Made by a program: the position numbers and the translations under genes
In this document: positions 26,062 through 34,560 of the stretch, piece by piece
Layout: each line of letters opens with the position of its first letter
Position numbering within the stretch: the stretch's first letter is position 1
Notes under the pieces: model-generated
Seen by the model: only the letters and a program-made list of their open reading frames with translations
Database searches by the model: none
What the model was told of the DNA's origin: nothing
DNA from: JACPNO01 sp963825405
GTDB taxonomy: Bacteria; Acidobacteriota; Terriglobia; Bryobacterales; Bryobacteraceae
Length of the DNA: 64,000 nt
Direction: 5' to 3'
Assembly (NCBI GenBank): GCA_963825405.1
Contig: CAWGTB010000001.1
Coordinates: 1-64,000, forward strand

Positions 26062-27106
26062 ATGCGTTCCCTTGTCACGACCTCAGCGGCCTTGCTCTGC
26101 ACCTGTCTCTGTCTCGCCCTCACTCCGGGCCTGCACGCACAGGATGCCCCATCGCCCGGTGGCGCCCCTCCAGCCAGCTCCGCCGCCGGCCAGCAGCCAG
26201 TCGATATCGGCGACGACCCAGACGCTGAAGGTCAACGTCAACCTCGTCAACGTTTACTTTTCGGTCCGCGACAAGAACGGCTACATCACCAACCTGCACA
26301 AGGACGACTGCCCGATCTTCGAGGACAAGGAGCCGCAGAAGATCAAGAACTTCACCCAGGAAAAGAACCTGCCCCTGACCATCGGCATTCTGCTCGACAC
26401 CAGCGGCAGCCAGCAGAACGTCCTCCCGATGGAGCAGGACGCCGGCGCGGAGTTCCTCAAAGACGTCCTTACCCCCAAGGACGAAGCCTTCCTGATCTCC
26501 TTCGACATCAACGTCGACCTTCTCGCCGACTACACCAACAACCCCCGCGAGAACTGAAGCGCGCCCTTGACAAGGCGACCATCAATACCGGCGCAGGAAC
26601 CGGTTCCGTCACCGGCAACGGCCACCCCTCGCGGAACGCTTCTCTTCGACGCCGTCTACCTCGCTGCGAACGAGAAGCTGCGCTCGGAGGCCGGCCGCAA
26701 GGTTATCGTCATGCTCACCGACGGCGGCGATCAGGGCTCGCAGGAGACGCTGAAGACCGCAATCGAAGCCGCGCAGAAGGCGAACACCATCATCTACGTC
26801 ATCCTGATCGCCGACCGCGGCTTCTACGGCGGCTTCTGGCTATACCGGCGGCGCGGACATGGAACGGCTCGCCAAAGAAACCGGCGGCCGCGTCATCGAC
26901 GTAGGCAACAACGGCAAGAAGCTCGAGGCCGCCTTCGACCAGATTCAGGACGAGCTGCGCACCCAGTACCTCGCCAGCTATACCCCAACCAATCTGAAGG
27001 CCGACGGCACGTTCCGCAACCTGAACATCAACTGCGGCAAGGACATGAAGGTGCAGGCACGCAAAGGCTACTACGCGATGCGCAGGCGCGAACGATCAGT
27101 AGCTAA
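26062..27106 (+). CDS. VWFA-related secreted protein 2 (frameshifted)
   Basis: Start at 26062: MRSLVTTSAALLCTCLCLAL then TPGLHAQ is a signal peptide. After a shift near 26210 the protein reads TLKVNVNLVNVYFSVRDKNG, then LPLTIGILLDTSGSQQNVLP with an intact DTSGS MIDAS motif, SEAGRKVIVMLTDGGDQGSQ and, in a third frame, ADMERLAKETGGRVIDVGNN and RTQYLASYTPTNLKADGTFR, ending KGYYAMR. This is the TIGR03436-type VWFA-related family, about 345 residues. It pairs divergently with the gene at 24530. The exact last codons are uncertain because hisA ends on the other strand at 27103. Confidence 0.85.
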
Positions 27107-27807
27107 GCTTCCATCGCTCCTGAGTACACCGCCATCCCCGCCACGGCATCCACGCCCATGGCATCCAGCGCATCTACCTCAGCGCGTTCCTTGATGCCTC
27201 CCGCCACGATCAACTGCTTCGCCGTCGTAGCGCGCAGAATCGCCGCAACGTCAATCGGAAAGCCCGTCATCGTGCCCTCGGTATCGACGTGCGTGTAGAG
27301 AAACGCTGCGCAGTAATCCTCGAGCCATGTCACAGCCTCCTCCGGCGTCAGCGCAACTGACTCCTTCCACCCGCGAACCGCCACCTGCCCGCCCTTGGTG
27401 TCGACCGAGAAGACAAGCTGTTCTTCACCGAGCGCATCGCGCAGCTTGCCCGCGAAATCGAGATTGATCAGCGGATGCCGCTTGCGGTCAGCGTCATTGT
27501 CGCCGCCGAAAAGCGACGACCCATAGATGACACGCTTCGCCCCAAGATCGAGCATGCGCTTGCCGTCCTCAGCCGTACGCAGACCGCCACCCACCTGGCA
27601 GGGCAGCTTCGACGTGAACTGCGAGATCAGGTCCGCGTTCGATCCCTGCCGCATCGCGGCGTCAAGATCGATCAGCTGCACCAGCGGATACTTCGAGAAG
27701 CGTTCGATCCAGTAGTCGAAGTCGTCGAAGGCCAGCTTGAGCTTCTCGCCCTGGACAAGCTGGACGATACGGCCGCCCATAAGATCAATCGAAGGTATCA
27801 ACATCAT
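27103..27807 (-). CDS. hisA: Phosphoribosylformimino-5-aminoimidazole carboxamide ribotide isomerase HisA
   Basis: Intact 234-residue TIM barrel that isomerises ProFAR to PRFAR in histidine synthesis. MMLIPSIDLMGGRIVQLVQG holds the first catalytic Asp and the N-terminal phosphate site, CQVGGGLRTAEDGKRMLDLG the next, FSVDTKGGQVAVRGW the second acid, and QLIVAGGIKERAEV the C-terminal phosphate site. It is the last gene of the his operon, separated from hisF by an 87-base gap containing a dispersed repeat. Confidence 0.95.
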   Translation of the reverse strand: MMLIPSIDLMGGRIVQLVQGEKLKLAFDDFDYWIERFSKYPLVQLIDLDAAMRQGSNADLISQFTSKLPCQVGGGLRTAEDGKRMLDLGAKRVIYGSSLFGGDNDADRKRHPLINLDFAGKLRDALGEEQLVFSVDTKGGQVAVRGWKESVALTPEEAVTWLEDYCAAFLYTHVDTEGTMTGFPIDVAAILRATTAKQLIVAGGIKERAEVDALDAMGVDAVAGMAVYSGAMEA

Positions 27808-27824
27808 TCTTCTCCCAACAAAGT

Positions 27825-27866
27825 GTCATCCTGAGCGAGTGCGAAGCGCGAGTCGAAGGACCTGCG
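27825..27866 (+). repeat. GTCATCCTGAGCG-type intergenic repeat inside the his operon
   Basis: The core GTCATCCTGAGCG followed by GCGAAGCGCGAGTCGAAGGA and CCTGC lies in the 87-base gap between hisF and hisA. A second copy is at 41058-41097. The element is short, non-coding and widespread in acidobacterial genomes as I recall. Confidence 0.8.
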
Positions 27867-27894
27867 GTTGCTCTTGCGCGTTGTTTGTTCCTGA

Positions 27895-28674
27895 TCAGCA
27901 GGGCAGACGCACTGGAACGCCTGCGCGTTGCAGTTCTGCTTTGAGCTCACGTGAGTCGGTGACGCCGAAGTGAAAGATGCTCGCGGCCAGAGCAGCATCT
28001 GCCTTGCCCCGCGAAAACACTTCGGCAAAATGAGCCGCACTTCCCGCACCACCGCTGGCAATCACAGGAATCTGCACCGCCTCTGAGACCCGCGCTGTCA
28101 GTTCGCAGTCGAAGCCAGAGCGCATGCCGTCGGTGTCCATGCTGGTCAGCAGAATCTCGCCTGCGCCGCGCTGCTCAGCCTCGCGCGCCCACTCGACGAC
28201 CTTGCGGCCGGTAGGCTTGCGGCCGCCCGCAACGTATACCTCGGCATCGCCGACCGGGTCAGCGGATTCCTTTGCGCGCCGAGCATCGATCGCGACAATC
28301 ACGGCCTGCGCGCCAAAGCTCGAGCCGATCTCGCCGATCAGCTCCGGCCGCGCAATGGCCGACGAGTTGATGCTGACCTTATCGGCTCCCGCGTCGAAGA
28401 CCGCCGCAGCGTCCTCAGCAGAACGAATTCCGCCGCCGACAGTGAACGGCACAAATAACTCAGCAGCCGTTCGCTTCACCGTGTCCAGCAGCGTGCCCCG
28501 ACCTTCGTGCGTGGCCGTGATGTCGAGCAGAACGATCTCGTCGGCTCCCGCAGCAGCATGGCGATGCGCCAACTCCGCCGGGTCACCAGCGTCGATGATG
28601 TCGACAAACTGAACGCCTTTGACCACGCGCCCATCACGCACGTCCAGACAGGCAATGATGCGCTTCGTCAGCAT
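27895..28674 (-). CDS. hisF: Imidazole glycerol phosphate synthase cyclase subunit HisF
   Basis: Intact 259-residue cyclase partner of HisH; turns PRFAR plus ammonia into IGP and AICAR. MLTKRIIACLDVRDGRVVKG has the first catalytic Asp, VPFTVGGGIRSAEDAAAVFD and GADKVSINSSA the phosphate sites, AVIVAIDARRAK the second Asp, and VIASGGAGSAAHFAEVFSRG the C-terminal phosphate loop. The start overlaps the stop of the lipoyl-like gene by 7 bases. Confidence 0.96.
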   Translation of the reverse strand: MLTKRIIACLDVRDGRVVKGVQFVDIIDAGDPAELAHRHAAAGADEIVLLDITATHEGRGTLLDTVKRTAAELFVPFTVGGGIRSAEDAAAVFDAGADKVSINSSAIARPELIGEIGSSFGAQAVIVAIDARRAKESADPVGDAEVYVAGGRKPTGRKVVEWAREAEQRGAGEILLTSMDTDGMRSGFDCELTARVSEAVQIPVIASGGAGSAAHFAEVFSRGKADAALAASIFHFGVTDSRELKAELQRAGVPVRLPC

Positions 28675-28964
28675 GGTTGTGCGAACCTCACGGGCAGTAC
28701 GGAAGAGACTGCGCGCTCAGCGCCTTCAGCGACGATGCGCGCAACAGGCGCGTCAGGATCAACCGTCTCTCCGCTGTGAAAGAACCACTCGACCAGCAGC
28801 CCCTGCAGCGGAGCCCTCAGATGAAACTCCGCAGCGCCATTCGACAGCACGGCGACATTCTGACCAGTGCCAACCAGGGTTCCAGCCGGAACAAGCTGCT
28901 GCACCAGCGTGTACTCCGGCTGCGGAATCTCTTCGGCGAGCGTCAGTTCATAGACAAAAGGCAT
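28668..28964 (-). CDS. Biotinyl/lipoyl-like domain protein lacking the lysine, in the his operon
   Basis: A 98-residue protein between hisH (ends 28967) and hisF (starts 28674), overlapping hisF by 7 bases, so it is an operon gene. The start at 28964 gives MPFVYELTLAEEIPQPEYTL. Residues 25-80 follow the barrel-sandwich hybrid pattern: QLVPAGTLVGTGQNVAVL, FHLRAPLQGLLVEWFFHSGE and TVDPDAPVARI. At the tight turn where a modified Lys normally sits (DKA or MKM) the sequence is SNGA, so it should be neither lipoylated nor biotinylated. A structural or regulatory role is possible. Gene context is certain; function is not. Confidence 0.7.
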   Translation of the reverse strand: MPFVYELTLAEEIPQPEYTLVQQLVPAGTLVGTGQNVAVLSNGAAEFHLRAPLQGLLVEWFFHSGETVDPDAPVARIVAEGAERAVSSVLPVRFAQPC

Positions 28965-28966
28965 CG

Positions 28967-29575
28967 TTACAACTCCACAAAGTTCTTCAGAATCCGCAGG
29001 CCGATTGCGCTCGACTTCTCCGGGTGAAACTGCACGCCCATCACATTGTCGCGCTCCACGGCCGCAGTGAACGCCCCGCCGTACTCTGTTGTCGCCGCAG
29101 TATCCGCGCCGACCGGTGCGCGCCATGAGTGCGTGTAATAAACGAAGCCGCCGTTCCCAACGCCTCGCAGCAGCCGCGAATCCTCGCGAATATTCTCAAG
29201 CGAGTTCCAACCCACGTGCGGCGACTTCAACTCCGCGTCGTTGAAGGTGGCAGGGAAGCGCTCGCACTTTGAAGCAAAGTGACACAACCCATCAGTTGAC
29301 TCGGCCTCGGTTGACCCCTCATACAGCCATTGCAACCCCACGCAGATCCCAAGAAACGGAACCCCACGCGCAATCGCTTCGCGCGTAGCCTCGGTAAGCT
29401 GAAGATCATGCAGCAACTGCGTAGCCTGAAAGTGACCCACCCCTGGCAGAACAATCTTGCTCGCCTTTCGCACGTCGTCAGGAGACTGCGTGACGTGAGT
29501 CTCCGCACCAAGATAGTTCAACGCCTTAAGAACGCTGGTCAGGTTGCCCGCTTTGTAGTCGATGACTTCAATCAC
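28967..29575 (-). CDS. hisH: Imidazole glycerol phosphate synthase glutaminase HisH (3' part of a hisB-hisH ORF)
   Basis: Glutamine amidotransferase domain, about 202 residues, that feeds ammonia to HisF. It begins at a possible GTG at 29575 (VIEVIDYKAGNLTSVLKALN). The oxyanion/PGVG block is IVLPGVGHFQATQLLHDLQL, the nucleophile Cys is in FLGICVGLQWLYEG, and the His/Glu pair in MGVQFHPEKSSAIGLRIL. In this sequence there is no stop between it and hisB, so it reads as one ORF from 30181. One missing base in the T/G run near 29577 would restore a separate hisB stop overlapping the GTG; a true fusion is the alternative. Confidence 0.93.
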   Translation of the reverse strand: MIEVIDYKAGNLTSVLKALNYLGAETHVTQSPDDVRKASKIVLPGVGHFQATQLLHDLQLTEATREAIARGVPFLGICVGLQWLYEGSTEAESTDGLCHFASKCERFPATFNDAELKSPHVGWNSLENIREDSRLLRGVGNGGFVYYTHSWRAPVGADTAATTEYGGAFTAAVERDNVMGVQFHPEKSSAIGLRILKNFVEL

Positions 29576-30181
29576 AAGCAGGCCCTTCGTGCTCGGCAGA
29601 ATCTCTGCCATCCTCTCATCGCGCGAACAAGCTCCGCGCAGCGCACGCGCAAATGCTTTGAAGATCGCCTCGATCTTGTGATGGTTCGACCGCCCGTACA
29701 TCGTCTTCACATGTACATTCGCCTTCGCACCACGCGCAAACCCATCGAAGAAATCCGCAAGCAACTCCGACTGGAAATCCCCAACCAGCCGCACCTTCAC
29801 CTTGTCGTCGACGACGTAGGCGACACGGCCCGAGAGATCGACCGCCGCAACCGCGAGCGTCTCGTCCATCGCCATCACAAAGTACCCGGCGCGCAGGATG
29901 CCCTTCTTATCGCCGAGCGCCTTGTTGAACGCCTCGCCCAGCGCAATACCCACATCCTCAACGGTGTGGTGCTGGTCGACGTCGAGGTCGCCCTTGCAGG
30001 TCAGCGTAAGGTCGAAGCCGCCGTGCCGCGTAAACAGCTCCAGCATGTGGTCGAAGAAGCGAATCCCTGTCGCCACCTTGTAGATGCCGGTGCCGTCGAT
30101 GTTCAGCTTCAGCGCAATCTGCGTCTCGGTCGTGTCGCGCTTAATCGTTCCGGTGCGAGCCTTGCCTACTGCCTTTGCCAT
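29576..30181 (-). CDS. hisB: Imidazoleglycerol-phosphate dehydratase HisB (5' part of a hisB-hisH ORF)
   Basis: About 202 residues, the monofunctional dehydratase without the phosphatase domain. MAKAVGKARTGTIKRDTTET starts at 30181. Both metal-site repeats are present: DQHHTVEDVGIALGEAFNKA and SNHHKIEAIFKAFARAL, plus GIRFFDHMLELFTRHGGFDL. It ends ERMAEILPSTKGLL and then continues in frame into HisH. It begins one base away from the hisC stop (30182). Confidence 0.95.
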
Positions 30182-31325
30182 CTATTCAAACTCCCGTGTG
30201 CCGATTTTTCCATTAGTGCTGAAACCATGGGCAGGCTTCCAGCCAATCTCTTCCAGCGACGCCTTCAAAGCCTCAAGCCCGCGCGTAACCTGGTCATCCA
30301 CCCCAATCGTGATCCGCACATAACCATCGCAGCCTGGATCCGTTGAGCGGTCACGCACCAGCACGCCATGCTTTCGCATCGCCGTGGCAAGCTCAGCATG
30401 CTTCGGCACCGATCTTCATCAGCACGAAGTTCGCTGCACTTGGAAAATACGAGATACCAAGCTCCGCGAGGCCGCCCATCATGCGCTCGCGTCCAACAAG
30501 AATCTGTTCTGCATACCAGCAGAGATAAGCATCGTCCTCAATCGCCACCGAAAGGCAATCCAGTGCAACGCCATTTACGTTGTACGGTGAGCTCACCTTG
30601 CGCACATACTTCATCAACCCTGCATTGCCCGCCAGAAGGCCGATGCGAAGATTCGCCAGCCCGTATGCCTTCGAAAACGTTCGCGCCACCACCAGGTTCG
30701 GCGTCGTCGCGATGTCGCTCATCACCGTGTCGCCGTGAAAGTGAAAGTACGCCTCGTCCACCATCAGAACCGCGTGCGGAGCCGCATTTGCAATCGCCAA
30801 CAGCTGCGCCCGGCTTACCGTCGCCCCCGTTGGGTTGTTTGGCGAAGCGATCATGATCAGCTTCGTTCGTTCCGTGATGGCAGCCAGCACGCGCTCGAAG
30901 GGAAACTCCAGCGTCTCATCCGCCTGTACCTTCACCACTCCACGCGTCATCAACCCAATGTTGACGTCGTACATGAAGAACGACGGCGTAGCGATCAGCG
31001 CTTCCTCGCCCTCTTCGAGAAACGTGGTGCACATCAGGTGAATTCCCTCGTCGACGCCATTGGTCAGCATCACCTGCGCCGGCACCAGTCCAAGGTGCGC
31101 CGCGACCTTGCGTTCGACAGGCTCGCGCTCCGGATACTTGGTTAGCCCCTCGGCCGTGATCTTCTTCAGCCGGTCAATCACCAGCGGCGACGGAGCCAGC
31201 GTGTTCTCGTTGAAGTCCAGGCGCAGAGCATCACGTCCTGCAAGCGGAGGATGATACTCAGGCATCTCCAGGACCGCGCGTCGCGGTTTGACGATTGTTG
31301 TTTCAGTCGCTGTGCTCATGCTCAC
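30182..31325 (-). CDS. hisC: Histidinol-phosphate aminotransferase HisC (one frameshift)
   Basis: PLP aminotransferase, about 380 residues. Start at 31325 (MSMSTATETTIVKPRRAVLE). Typical blocks are LRLDFNENTLAPSPLVID, MLTNGVDEGIHLM, IASPNNPTGATVSRAQL, LMVDEAYFHFHGD and the PLP-lysine motif ARTFSKAYGLANLRIGLLAG. The frame breaks near 30410 and the C-terminus continues LATAMRKHGVLVRDRSTDPG and GYVRITIGVDDQVTRGLEAL to 30182. Start overlaps the hisD stop by 4 bases (31322-31325). It converts imidazole acetol phosphate to histidinol phosphate. Confidence 0.94.
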
Positions 31326-32607
31326 CTCATCCTCACGCGAACGGACTTCAGCCTTACGCTGACGCTTTGGGCGTGCCCTGTCAGTCCCTCTGCGGTTGCG
31401 AGCGCAATCGCGTGAGGGCCTAGTTTACCCAGTCCTTTGCGGCTGTACTCCTGCACGGTAATGATCTTCACGAAGTCCGTCACGCTCAGACCGCCGCGAA
31501 CACGACCAACGCGCCCCGTCGGCAGAACATGATTCGGCCCGGAGACATAATCACCCATCGATTGCGGCGCGTAATCTCCCACGAAGACACTGCCCGCGTT
31601 CATGACCCACTTCAGATCAGCAGTCGAGTCTACCGTCAGATGCTCCGGTGCAAGCCGGTTCGTAAGCTCCTGTGCCTCAGTTGTCGTGTTGGTTACAAAG
31701 ATCGCGCCACGCGCAGCCAGCGATTGCTCGTGCAATCTTGTTGTCGCGCGCCTGAACCTTCAGCCTCAGCGGCGACCTTGCCGGCAAGTGCATCATTGCT
31801 GGTGATTAACACTGCAAGTGTCTCAGGATCGTGTTCTGCCTGAGCGACCAGGTCGGCAGCGATCCCGTCAGCCGAGCCACGCTCGCTCATCACCACAATC
31901 TCCGTCGGTCCCGCGGGCATGTCGATGCCGCACTCAGACGAAACCAGTGACTTGGCTGCCGTTACATAGAGATTGCCGGGCCCCACAATCTTGTTCACCG
32001 GCTGAATTGTCTCTGTACCGTAAGCGAGAGCAGCAATCGCTTGCGCGCCCCCAACACGGTAAAACTCCGTCACGCCCGCCAGCCATGCTGCGGCCAGCGT
32101 CTCCTTCACCGGCTTCGGCGAGCAGACCACGATGCGCTCCACACCCGCAACCTGCGCGGGTGTCACCGTCATCAGTAGCGTCGACGGCAGCGGATACCGA
32201 CCACCGGGCACATAGCAGCCCACGCTTCCCAGCGGACGAACGATCTGTCCGGTCGTCACACCATCCGCAGGCGAGATCGTCCACTCCTTCGGCATCTGCG
32301 CTTCGGCGAACGCCAGGATGTTGCCGCGTGCCACCATCATCGCCGCCTGTATCTCCGGCGCAGTCGCGTGCCACGCGGCCTCCATCTCTTCGCGTGAGAC
32401 GAGCAGTGACTGCGCCTTCACGAGGCCGTCGAACTTCGCCGCATACTTGCGCAGGGCAGCATCGCCTCCCTTGCGGACGTCCGTAAGAATCTTCCGCACC
32501 ACAGGCTCGACCTTCGCCGTCGAGACCGCGCCGCGCTGTTCGATCTCGGCGATCAGCGCAGCAGCAGTCTTCGCGGTTCGGCCATACGTCTTTACCAGCT
32601 TCATCAA
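31322..32607 (-). CDS. hisD: Histidinol dehydrogenase HisD (one frameshift)
   Basis: Zinc-dependent NAD enzyme, about 428 residues, for the last two oxidation steps. Start MMKLVKTYGRTAKTAAALIA at 32607. Family blocks: GSVGCYVPGGRYPLPSTLLM, RVGGAQAIAALAYGTETI, VNKIVGPGNLYVTAAKSLV, DMPAGPTEIVVMSE and AQAEHDPETLAVLITS (Zn/catalytic His). The frame breaks near 31735, then LAPEHLTVDS, YAPQSMGDYVSGPNHVLPTG and FVKIITVQEYSRKGLGKLGP finish the protein. It starts 14 bases after hisG ends. Confidence 0.95.
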
Positions 32608-32620
32608 CGAACTCCCGTGA

Positions 32621-33505
32621 TTACAGAACGACCTTGCTCAACGGATACTCGACGATTCCAGTGGCTCCAGCCGCCTTCAGCTTGGGAATCACCTCGCGGA
32701 CCTGTGCCTCGTCCAGAATCGTGTTCAGCGCGACCCACTCAGCATCGCTCAGCTGCGACACGGTTGGTGAGTTCAATGCTGGCAGAACCCCGATTACCTC
32801 TTGAAGGTTCGCCTTGCGCGCGTTCAGCATCAGTCCAACTCGGCCCTGCGCTGCAATCGCCGCATTCAGCATCAGCGAGATGTTGTTGATCTTCGCCTTC
32901 TTCCACTCGTCCTTGTAGGCTTGCTTGTTGGCGATAAGCTGTGTTTCGCTCTCCATCAGCGTCTCGATGATGCGCAGACGATTCGCTCGCAGCGAGCTTC
33001 CCGTCTCCGTCACTTCGACGATCGCGTCTGCCAGCGTCGGCGGCTTGACTTCAGTCGCGCCCCAGCTGAACTCAACCGTCACCGGAATGTTCTTCGCGGC
33101 GAAGTAGCGTTTCGTGAACTCGACCAGTTCTGTCGCAATAATCTTGCCCGCAAGGTCCTCGGGCTTCTGAAAGGGCGAATCCTCAGGCACCGCCAGCACC
33201 CACTTCACCTTCTGCCGGCTCTGCTTGGAGTAGGTCAGGCTCGTGACGTACTCGACTTCCTTCTCGTTCTCCAGCACCCAGTCGTTGCCAGTCAGGCCGG
33301 CATCAAGCGCGCCGTGCTCCACATAGCGAGCCATCTCCTGCGCGCGCACCAGCATGCACTCAATCTCGGCATCGTCGATAGCAGGGAAGTAGCTCCGGCC
33401 ATTGGCGAAGATGTGCCAACCCGCTCGCTCGAACAGAGCAATCGTCGCATCCTGCAGACTGCCCTTCGGGATACCCAGCTTCAGTTTCTTCGGTGAGTCG
33501 CTCAT
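32621..33505 (-). CDS. hisG: ATP phosphoribosyltransferase HisG, long form
   Basis: First enzyme of histidine synthesis, 294 residues. The open frame extends upstream to 33673, but the start at 33505 (MSDSPKKLKLGIPKGSLQDA) matches the family and touches the hisI stop. The catalytic domain shows ECMLVRAQEMARYVEHGALD then AGLTGNDWVLE and IVEVTETGSSLRANRLRIIE (PRPP loop). The C-terminal 90 residues with VALNTILDEAQVREVIPKLK and GIVEYPLSKVVL form the regulatory domain of the long type, which works without HisZ and is inhibited by histidine. Confidence 0.95.
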   Translation of the reverse strand: MSDSPKKLKLGIPKGSLQDATIALFERAGWHIFANGRSYFPAIDDAEIECMLVRAQEMARYVEHGALDAGLTGNDWVLENEKEVEYVTSLTYSKQSRQKVKWVLAVPEDSPFQKPEDLAGKIIATELVEFTKRYFAAKNIPVTVEFSWGATEVKPPTLADAIVEVTETGSSLRANRLRIIETLMESETQLIANKQAYKDEWKKAKINNISLMLNAAIAAQGRVGLMLNARKANLQEVIGVLPALNSPTVSQLSDAEWVALNTILDEAQVREVIPKLKAAGATGIVEYPLSKVVL

Positions 33506-33846
33506 CACTTCGTTCCTTTCACAATCGGTTTGGTGAAGCAGCTCACCGTGCCCTCGTGGCACACCAGCCCGTCGCCTTCTACTTCCACGCGGAACAGGAG
33601 CGCATCGTTGTCGCAGTCGGTCGAGGCCTCGATCACGCGCAGTCGGTTGCCGCTGGTCTCGCCCTTCATCCACAGCTTGCTGCGGGTGCGGCTCCAGAAG
33701 GTGACGAAGCCTGTTTCCAGCGTCTTCTGGTAGCTTGTCTCGTTCAGAAAGCCGAGCATCAGCATCTCGCCGGTCTTCCAGTCCTGCACGATTCCCGGGA
33801 CCAGCCCATCCATCTTTGCGAAGTCGATCTTTACAGCTTCAGCCAT
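33505..33846 (-). CDS. hisI: Phosphoribosyl-AMP cyclohydrolase HisI
   Basis: Intact 113-residue monofunctional enzyme. Blocks: GLVPGIVQDWKTGEMLMLGF, TFWSRTRSKLWMKGETSGN, the metal site ASTDCDNDALLFRVEVEG and CHEGTVSCF with the zinc cysteines. There is no HisE domain attached, and no hisE gene elsewhere in the operon. It is the first structural gene after the leader; GGGAG lies 7 bases before the ATG. Its stop overlaps the hisG start. Confidence 0.95.
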   Translation of the reverse strand: MAEAVKIDFAKMDGLVPGIVQDWKTGEMLMLGFLNETSYQKTLETGFVTFWSRTRSKLWMKGETSGNRLRVIEASTDCDNDALLFRVEVEGDGLVCHEGTVSCFTKPIVKGTK

Positions 33847-33876
33847 CTCAATCTCCCGTTCTCGTTTGTTGCACGT

Positions 33877-33916
33877 AAAAAGGCCCGCTCGCGGTATGCG
33901 CGTTGAGCGGGCCTTT
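33877..33916 (-). terminator. Attenuator terminator of the his operon
   Basis: On the minus strand a 12-bp stem AAAGGCCCGCTC / GAGCGGGCCTTT (33916-33905 with 33890-33879) with a 14-base loop is followed by a run of T (33881-33877). It lies 26 bases after the stop of the histidine-rich leader peptide and 30 bases ahead of hisI, so it must be overcome to express the operon. The loop carries GCGCAT, complementary to ATGCGC just after the leader histidine codons, offering an alternative pairing. Confidence 0.85.
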
Positions 33917-33941
33917 CAGAATCCTGTGGTTTGCGTTTCTG

Positions 33942-34028
33942 CTACTTCGCCACACCGGACACGGCCGCCAACACGCTCTGCGCATGATGATGGTGATGAT
34001 GCCCGTGATGGAGGTTCAGCGAACGCAT
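33942..34028 (-). CDS. hisL: His operon leader peptide
   Basis: A 28-codon ORF on the minus strand reading MRSLNLHHGHHHHHHAQSVL then AAVSGVAK and TAG (33942-33944). Eight of nine consecutive codons (34010 to 33984) specify histidine (CAT or CAC), broken by one Gly. It precedes a strong terminator and the hisI start, the layout of histidine-operon attenuation known from enterobacterial hisL: when charged tRNA-His is scarce, the ribosome stalls in the His run and the terminator is prevented. It was identified from sequence alone; the His run and terminator together make chance very unlikely. Confidence 0.88.
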   Translation of the reverse strand: MRSLNLHHGHHHHHHAQSVLAAVSGVAK

Positions 34029-34037
34029 CGCATCTTC

Positions 34038-34067
34038 AGAGTAGCGTTCCGACGTCCGGGAAGTCAA
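34038..34067 (-). promoter_or_regulatory. Possible his operon promoter
   Basis: On the minus strand TTGACT (34067-34062) and TACTCT (34043-34038) are 18 bases apart, a fair -35/-10 pair. The start would fall almost at the leader ATG (34028), giving a leaderless or nearly leaderless message, so another promoter further up is possible. Confidence 0.35.
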
Positions 34068-34161
34068 ACGGCAAGCTATCAGGTCGATTGACGACGCCCT
34101 GACCGCTCTCGTACCCTTCCCGTGGAACAGCAGTCATTCCAATAAGGAGATCCAACCATTT

Positions 34162-34483
34162 ATGCGCAATCTTCTCCCGTACCATTCTTGCCGCCATACT
34201 TCTGCTCACGCTGCCGCTGTCGATCGACCGCGCAAAAGGCTACGACCGCTAAATCGGCCTCAGCCGCTGCTGCCGCCGCTGGAACCGACAAGATCGACAT
34301 CAATACCGCGACAGCCGACCAGCTAAAGGCGTTCCCGGGCATCGGCGATGCATACTCCAAACGCATCATCGACGGACGCCCCTACACCGCGAAGAATCAG
34401 CTTGTCTCCCGCGGAATCCTCCCGCAGGCCACTTACGACAAGATCAAGGACCACGATCATCGCCAACCCAGCCTAAGAAGTAA
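34162..34483 (+). CDS. Helix-hairpin-helix (ComEA-like) secreted protein (frameshifted)
   Basis: ATG at 34162 after AAGGAG. A signal peptide is split by a shift near 34182 (MRNLLP then TILAAILLLTLPLSIDRAKG). The mature part has an Ala-rich linker and one ComEA-type helix-hairpin-helix unit: DKIDINTATADQLKAFPGIG then DAYSKRIIDGRPYTAKNQLV and GILPQATYDKIKD. A last shift gives IIANPA and a stop near 34483. About 105 residues. ComEA-like domains bind DNA without sequence preference; whether this one acts in DNA uptake is not known. Confidence 0.75.
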
Positions 34484-34560
34484 TTGGCCGCCGGCGAACA
34501 TCGCTGCTGAAAATCGAGGGGCTGACTGCTACCATGCAGCCAGTCCTTTTCTCTTCTCTA

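Noticed and set aside
32621..33673. HisG with a 56-residue N-terminal extension
   Set aside because: The extra residues are the antisense-like read of hisI in another frame; the ATG at 33505 fits the family and the hisI stop.
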